Source: JBGSMB01 sp041740375
GTDB lineage: Bacteria > Patescibacteriota > Saccharimonadia > Saccharimonadales > JAGQMS01
Direction: 5' to 3'
NCBI GenBank assembly: GCA_041740375.1
Contig: JBGSMB010000066.1
Location: forward strand, 1-8,341
Length of the DNA: 8,341 nucleotides
Shown here: one piece after another, positions 5,435 to 8,341 of the stretch
Layout of the letters: each line of letters starts with the position of its first letter
Position numbering within the stretch: position 1 is the first letter of the stretch
Notes under the pieces: model-generated
Database searches by the model: none
What the model saw: only the letters and a program-made list of their open reading frames with translations
What the model was told of the DNA's origin: nothing
Program-made: the position numbers and the translations under genes

Positions 5435-7405
5435 TTACATTTTTTGTTTTATCTCTTCAATAAGGTCACGTAATTCTGCTGCTTTTTCAAATTCCAAATT
5501 CGCACTTGCGAGATTCATTTGTGCGTTTAAATCTTTAACTAGGTGACCATACTCATCTTTAGGTATTTTCTTCAAATCTAGTTTTGGCTTCTCTGTTTTC
5601 GCTTCTAAACGCTCTATGCCAATACCTATAGATTTTTTAATACTTTCAGGGGTAATGCCGTGCGCAACGTTATAGTCTTCTTGTATCTTTCTGCGCCTGT
5701 TCGTTTCACTAATAGCCCTCTCCATTGATCCTGTTACGGTATCGGCATACATAATTACACGGCCTTCGAGATGTCTAGCTGCACGACCGATGGTTTGAAC
5801 AAGTGCCTGTTCACTTCTCAAAAACCCCTCTTTATCAGCATCAAGAATTGCCACTAAACTAACTTCTGGTAAATCAAGACCTTCGCGCAGTAAATTTATA
5901 CCCACTATTACATCATAAACTCCAAGCCTTAAGTCTCGTAATATGTCACTTCTTTCTAAAGTGTCTACGTCACTATGAATGTACTGAACTTTTATACCTA
6001 TTTCCTTAAGATAATCAGTAAGATCTTCGCTCATTCTTTTTGTTAAGGTTGTCACTAAGACACGTTGGCCTTTTTTTATTGTGTTCCTGATCTCTGAGAT
6101 TAGATTATCAACTTGACCGTCGACTGGTCTAATGGATATAACTGGGTCAACGAGTCCAGTTGGGCGGATTACTTGTTCTACGGGCTTTCCTGATCTTTCG
6201 AGCTCATACGCCGCAGGTGTTGCTGAAACATACACAACTTGATTTATATGACGTTCGAATTCTGAAAATGTCAGGGGCCGATTATCGAGAGCGCTGGGCA
6301 GTCGAAAGCCGTGCTCAACTAGTACTTCTTTCCTAGCTCTATCCCCGTTATACATACCTCTCACTTGAGGAAGCGTCATGTGTGACTCATCAATAAACAT
6401 TAAGTAATCATCTGGAAAATAATCCATTAACGTTGCCGGCTGTTCACCTTCTTCACGGTTTGTAAGATAGCGTGAATAGTTCTCAATACCTTTGACAAAC
6501 CCGGTCTCTTCAAGCATCTCGATGTCAAAATCAGTTCGCTGCTTAAGTCTCTGTGCCTCAAGTAGCTTATTTTGCTTCTTAAAAAGTTTTAGTCGTGAAT
6601 CTAATTCAAGCTTAATACTTCCGAGCGCAACCTTTAGTTTGTCAAACGGTGTGACGTAGTGACTTCCCGGAAATATTCTATATTCATCTAGGGTGGCTTC
6701 TATCTCACCAGTTAATGGGTTAATCCTAGTGATACGATCTACATCATCGCCGAAGAATTCAAATCGGTATGCAGCGTCTTCGCTAGAAGGAAACACATCG
6801 ACGACGTCTCCACGCACTCGAAACGTACTTCGATGAAAGTCTATGTCATTTCGTTCGTACTGGATATCACTTAACTGCCTAAGGAATTTATCTCGTACTC
6901 TTCTCTCGCCCTTCTTAACTGTTATTGATAAACCAGCATAATCTTCAACAGACCCGATTCCGTAAATACAGCTAACGCTCGCTACTATCAGTACATCACG
7001 CCTTGTAAGTAAAGAATCAGTGGCTGCATGGCGCAATCGATCAATTTCTTCATTTATTTGAGAATCCTTTTCGATATATGTATCAGACCTTGGTACATAG
7101 GCTTCAGGCTGATAGTAATCAAAATAACTTACGAAATAATGTACCGCATTGTTTGGAAAGAATTCCTTAAACTCGTTATATAACTGCGCCGCAAGTGTTT
7201 TGTTATGAACTAAGACCAGGGTAGGTTTTTGTACTTCAGCAACAATGTTTGCCATAGTAAAAGTCTTACCCGAACCAGTTACTCCAAGCAATACTTGTTC
7301 TTTGGATCCTGCTTCTATGCCAGAAACGAGCTGACGTATAGCTTCAGGCTGATCGCCATTAGGTAAATAGTCAGATTGTAGTTCAAACAAGTTATCTTTA
7401 GACAT
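5435..7405 (-). CDS. uvrB: UvrABC system protein B
   Basis: The damage-verifying helicase-like subunit of nucleotide excision repair. It is loaded by UvrA, checks the lesion by inserting a beta-hairpin between the strands, and recruits UvrC. Full length at 656 residues. Walker A is GVTGSGKT (41-48); the beta-hairpin region is YFDYYQPEAYVPRSDTYIEKD (94-114), with its conserved tyrosines; the Walker B/DEAD-like box is DESH (339-342); motif V is GINLLREGLDLPEV (502-515); motif VI is QTIGRAARH (537-545). A UvrB interaction domain lies at about 155-250, and the C-terminal UVR motif for UvrC contact at about 621-656 (NLEFEKAAELRDLIEE). The start MSKDNLFEL matches the family N terminus. No Shine-Dalgarno is present: an extended -10 box ends 6 bases before the ATG. 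No uvrA or uvrC is in the window. It is probably monocistronic. Confidence 0.98.
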   Translation of the reverse strand: MSKDNLFELQSDYLPNGDQPEAIRQLVSGIEAGSKEQVLLGVTGSGKTFTMANIVAEVQKPTLVLVHNKTLAAQLYNEFKEFFPNNAVHYFVSYFDYYQPEAYVPRSDTYIEKDSQINEEIDRLRHAATDSLLTRRDVLIVASVSCIYGIGSVEDYAGLSITVKKGERRVRDKFLRQLSDIQYERNDIDFHRSTFRVRGDVVDVFPSSEDAAYRFEFFGDDVDRITRINPLTGEIEATLDEYRIFPGSHYVTPFDKLKVALGSIKLELDSRLKLFKKQNKLLEAQRLKQRTDFDIEMLEETGFVKGIENYSRYLTNREEGEQPATLMDYFPDDYLMFIDESHMTLPQVRGMYNGDRARKEVLVEHGFRLPSALDNRPLTFSEFERHINQVVYVSATPAAYELERSGKPVEQVIRPTGLVDPVISIRPVDGQVDNLISEIRNTIKKGQRVLVTTLTKRMSEDLTDYLKEIGIKVQYIHSDVDTLERSDILRDLRLGVYDVIVGINLLREGLDLPEVSLVAILDADKEGFLRSEQALVQTIGRAARHLEGRVIMYADTVTGSMERAISETNRRRKIQEDYNVAHGITPESIKKSIGIGIERLEAKTEKPKLDLKKIPKDEYGHLVKDLNAQMNLASANLEFEKAAELRDLIEEIKQKM

Positions 7406-7409
7406 CAGT

Positions 7410-7424
7410 CTATTGTAACAATAG
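7410..7424. repeat. 15-bp palindrome over the uvrB -10 box
   Basis: CTATTGT and ACAATAG flank a single central base (7417), a perfect 7+1+7 inverted repeat covering the -10 hexamer and its TGn extension. A dimeric regulator bound here would block the promoter. It resembles neither the E. coli (CTGT-N8-ACAG) nor the Bacillus-type (GAAC-N4-GTTC) LexA box, so calling it an SOS site is not justified. Confidence 0.5.
7412..7420 (-). promoter_or_regulatory. Extended -10 promoter of uvrB
   Basis: The reverse strand has TGT-TACAAT, a one-mismatch -10 hexamer with the TGn extension, ending 6 bases before the ATG at 7405. There is no good -35 at the normal spacing. Transcription is predicted to begin at the A of the ATG, giving a leaderless uvrB mRNA. 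The box lies within the palindrome at 7410-7424. Confidence 0.6.
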
Positions 7425-7425
7425 T

Positions 7426-7515
7426 TTAAGCAACGATGCCTGCGAATACCGCAGCAAAACTAAAAATAGATACACACGAGACGACTAATACGTCTCTAAC
7501 ATTAACTTCACGCAT
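7426..7515 (-). CDS. Possible 29-residue membrane peptide upstream of uvrB
   Basis: A short open frame beginning MREVNVRDVLVVSCVSIF and ending FAGIVA. It has a charged N terminus of about eight residues followed by one hydrophobic span of about 20, which would make a single-pass membrane peptide. It ends two bases before the palindrome covering the uvrB promoter. There is no clear Shine-Dalgarno. An AT-rich -10-like TTTAAA about 8 bases before the ATG could give a nearly leaderless transcript. I do not recognise a family. In favour of coding are the clean topology and the lack of any other gene in the 188-base gap. Against it are the tiny size and the two GC-rich inverted repeats inside the frame, which could instead belong to a structured RNA. 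Confidence 0.35.
   Translation of the reverse strand: MREVNVRDVLVVSCVSIFSFAAVFAGIVA
7440..7454. repeat. Inverted repeat, 5-bp stem and 5-base loop
   Basis: CTGCG and CGCAG flank AATAC. The stem is GC-rich and lies in the second half of the possible 29-codon frame, about 35 bases upstream of the uvrB start. No T-run follows on either strand, so it is not a terminator. Confidence 0.35.
7478..7496. repeat. Inverted repeat, 6-bp stem and 7-base loop
   Basis: GAGACG and CGTCTC flank ACTAATA, a perfect six-pair stem inside the possible 29-codon frame. Transcribed from the minus strand, it is followed about ten bases later by a short T-run, too far for a standard intrinsic terminator. Confidence 0.4.
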
Positions 7516-7593
7516 TTTGTTTTTTAAAACCTTTTTTATTTTTTGGTTATGACTTTAGATTACCGTCTTATCATGAAAACCGCAAGCATTTTT

Positions 7594-8229
7594 TTAACCA
7601 CTATGACTTCCATGATCATTACTGATATACCACTCTTTCCCAAGCGCAATATCTCTGTGTAGATCATAGTAAAGCTCATCAAGATGAGCGATCATATTGT
7701 TTACTAATTCTTCTGGGTCGTGAGCAAAGAGCACTGCACCTTTATTTGGTGGCTCGAGGACGTCCATTAACTGCGGTATAAGATCAGCCGCGCCGCCACT
7801 TCCCAATAAAACACCACAAGGAATACCTGCTTCAAGTGCTGTGGTGAATTCGTGAAGACTCCCAAAGCGCCCACCGACGGTTAAGACTGCATCGCTGGAT
7901 TGAACTAAATACACGTCTCGGCCAACGTAGGACATGCCCGTGTAGTTTATGTAGTCAAAGTACCTCGAAGGTAATCTATACTTTTTCATGTGCTCTTTGA
8001 TCGATCCTGCTGGAGAAAAGCCTATCGACATGCCTCCGGAACCCTTTGCTCCCTGAGCGGCATAATAAGGAAGTCCAACGGTAGCTCCAGTTGTTAACAC
8101 ATGTCCAGAATCTGCTATCGCGGCCCCAAGTCGGACTGCAAGCTCTTTATCTGCCTCTACCGTAACTCCTGCTGCAGCGCCAGAAACACAAATACTGTAT
8201 CTAATAATAGGTGTTTTTATTGCATTCAT
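7594..8229 (-). CDS. LOG-family (SLOG superfamily) Rossmann protein, function unknown
   Basis: A 211-residue single-domain protein with the LOG/TIGR00725-like Rossmann layout: a first strand YSICVSGAA (11-19); LTTGATVGLPYYAAQGAKGSGGMSIGFSPAGS (45-76), which is the usual nucleotide-binding loop and GGxTIGI-like strand; SSDAVLTVGGRFGSLHEFTTALEAGIPCGVL (111-141); and a closing helix DPEELVNNMIAHLDE (171-185). GGRFGSLHE (119-127) stands for the PGGxGTxxE loop of cytokinin-activating LOG phosphoribohydrolases and keeps the Glu, but the Pro and Thr are replaced and the Arg-bearing GLM motif is not evident. A nucleoside-monophosphate hydrolase activity is therefore possible but unproven; nucleotide sensing or binding is as likely. 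The ATG at 8229 has no Shine-Dalgarno and has TATAAA six bases upstream. No operon partner is obvious; uvrB downstream has its own promoter. Confidence 0.85.
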   Translation of the reverse strand: MNAIKTPIIRYSICVSGAAAGVTVEADKELAVRLGAAIADSGHVLTTGATVGLPYYAAQGAKGSGGMSIGFSPAGSIKEHMKKYRLPSRYFDYINYTGMSYVGRDVYLVQSSDAVLTVGGRFGSLHEFTTALEAGIPCGVLLGSGGAADLIPQLMDVLEPPNKGAVLFAHDPEELVNNMIAHLDELYYDLHRDIALGKEWYISNDHGSHSG

Positions 8230-8235
8230 ACTGTC

Positions 8236-8241
8236 TTTATA
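8236..8241 (-). promoter_or_regulatory. -10 box of the LOG-family gene
   Basis: TATAAA on the reverse strand ends 6 bases before the ATG at 8229, the same spacing as for uvrB and the ytxG-like gene. No clear -35 is seen at 16-18 bp. It overlaps the TAA stop of the gene fragment upstream, so the promoter is embedded in the end of the preceding frame. Confidence 0.5.
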
Positions 8242-8341
8242 TTGCTCCGCAAATCTCTAGAATCTTACTATTGTCATTTATCATTCTTGCGTACCTACCA
8301 AGAAGCGTAGTCTCAAGCGCTGTTTGCCGGTAAGCAGAAGC
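8237..8341 (-). CDS. C-terminal end of an unidentified gene (5' end outside window)
   Basis: One reverse-strand frame stays open from the window edge to a TAA at 8239-8237, giving 34 residues: ASAYRQTALETTLLGRYARM followed by INDNSKILEICGAI. The composition (balanced charges, amphipathic helix-like spacing) looks protein-like, whereas both other reverse frames hit stops earlier. It lies in the same orientation as all other genes and ends 7 bases before the LOG-family start. I do not recognise the family from so short a tail, and a chance open frame of this length is possible. Confidence 0.4.
   Translation of the reverse strand, partial: ASAYRQTALETTLLGRYARMINDNSKILEICGAI

Noticed and set aside
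7406..7440. A LexA/SOS box in front of uvrB
   Set aside because: The palindrome present does not match the CTGT-N8-ACAG or GAAC-N4-GTTC patterns.
7516..7600. T-rich stretches between the LOG-family gene and uvrB as an intrinsic terminator
   Set aside because: The T-runs are on the plus strand, so transcripts of the minus-strand genes carry A-runs there, and no good stem precedes a U-tract.
8101..8310. Plus-strand frame of 69 codons over the 5' end of the LOG-family gene
   Set aside because: Cys- and Arg-rich nonsense-like composition, opposite a recognisable Rossmann protein; antisense shadow.
1..8341. Recoded TGA (Gly), as in some CPR lineages
   Set aside because: TGA ends gatC, gatA and the HEPN-like gene at natural family lengths, exactly at ATGA overlaps, and no in-frame TGA occurs within the conserved proteins.
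1..8341. tRNA genes, CRISPR arrays, insertion sequences or a defence island
   Set aside because: No cloverleaf-like sequence, regular repeats, transposase or terminal repeats were seen; the gene set is housekeeping.

Overview
The window reads as a compact chromosomal segment from a member of the Candidate Phyla Radiation (Patescibacteria), most likely a Saccharibacteria (TM7)-like bacterium. This placement is inferred from recalled family resemblance: the small HEPN-like protein set between gatA and gatB, the style of the LOG-family protein, and the ytxG/ytxH-like pair. It was not tested by a database search. The code is standard: TGA serves as a stop in gatA, gatC and the HEPN-like gene. Base composition is moderately AT-rich and even across the window. 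I see no mobile element, CRISPR array, rRNA or tRNA.

Every supported gene lies on the minus strand, so transcription runs from high to low coordinates. In that order: the last codons of an unidentified gene (8341-8237); a LOG-family nucleotide-binding Rossmann protein (8229-7594); an intergenic stretch with a possible 29-residue membrane peptide and three inverted repeats (about 7515-7410); uvrB (7405-5435); a tightly overlapped gatC-gatA-HEPN-like-gatB operon (5317-1769); a ytxG/ytxH-like pair of small membrane proteins (1712-1052); and the first 329 codons of dnaE, which runs off the window at base 1.

Functionally, gatC, gatA and gatB encode the whole tRNA-dependent amidotransferase that makes Gln-tRNA(Gln) and/or Asn-tRNA(Asn). 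The fourth gene of that operon is a membrane-anchored protein with an R-N-x-x-x-H motif like that of HEPN RNases. uvrB is the damage-verification helicase of nucleotide excision repair. dnaE encodes the replicative polymerase, and its PHP domain seems to keep all its metal ligands. The YtxG/YtxH-like pair probably acts at the cell envelope.

The most striking pattern is in the start signals. Genes that begin a transcript (ytxG-like, uvrB, the LOG gene and, less exactly, gatC and dnaE) have a -10 hexamer almost touching the ATG and no Shine-Dalgarno sequence. In three of them the gap is exactly 6 nt. Some genes inside operons carry clear Shine-Dalgarno sequences. This suggests leaderless translation of first genes alongside Shine-Dalgarno or coupled translation of internal ones. 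Two perfect palindromes overlap the dnaE and uvrB promoters and are candidate operators.
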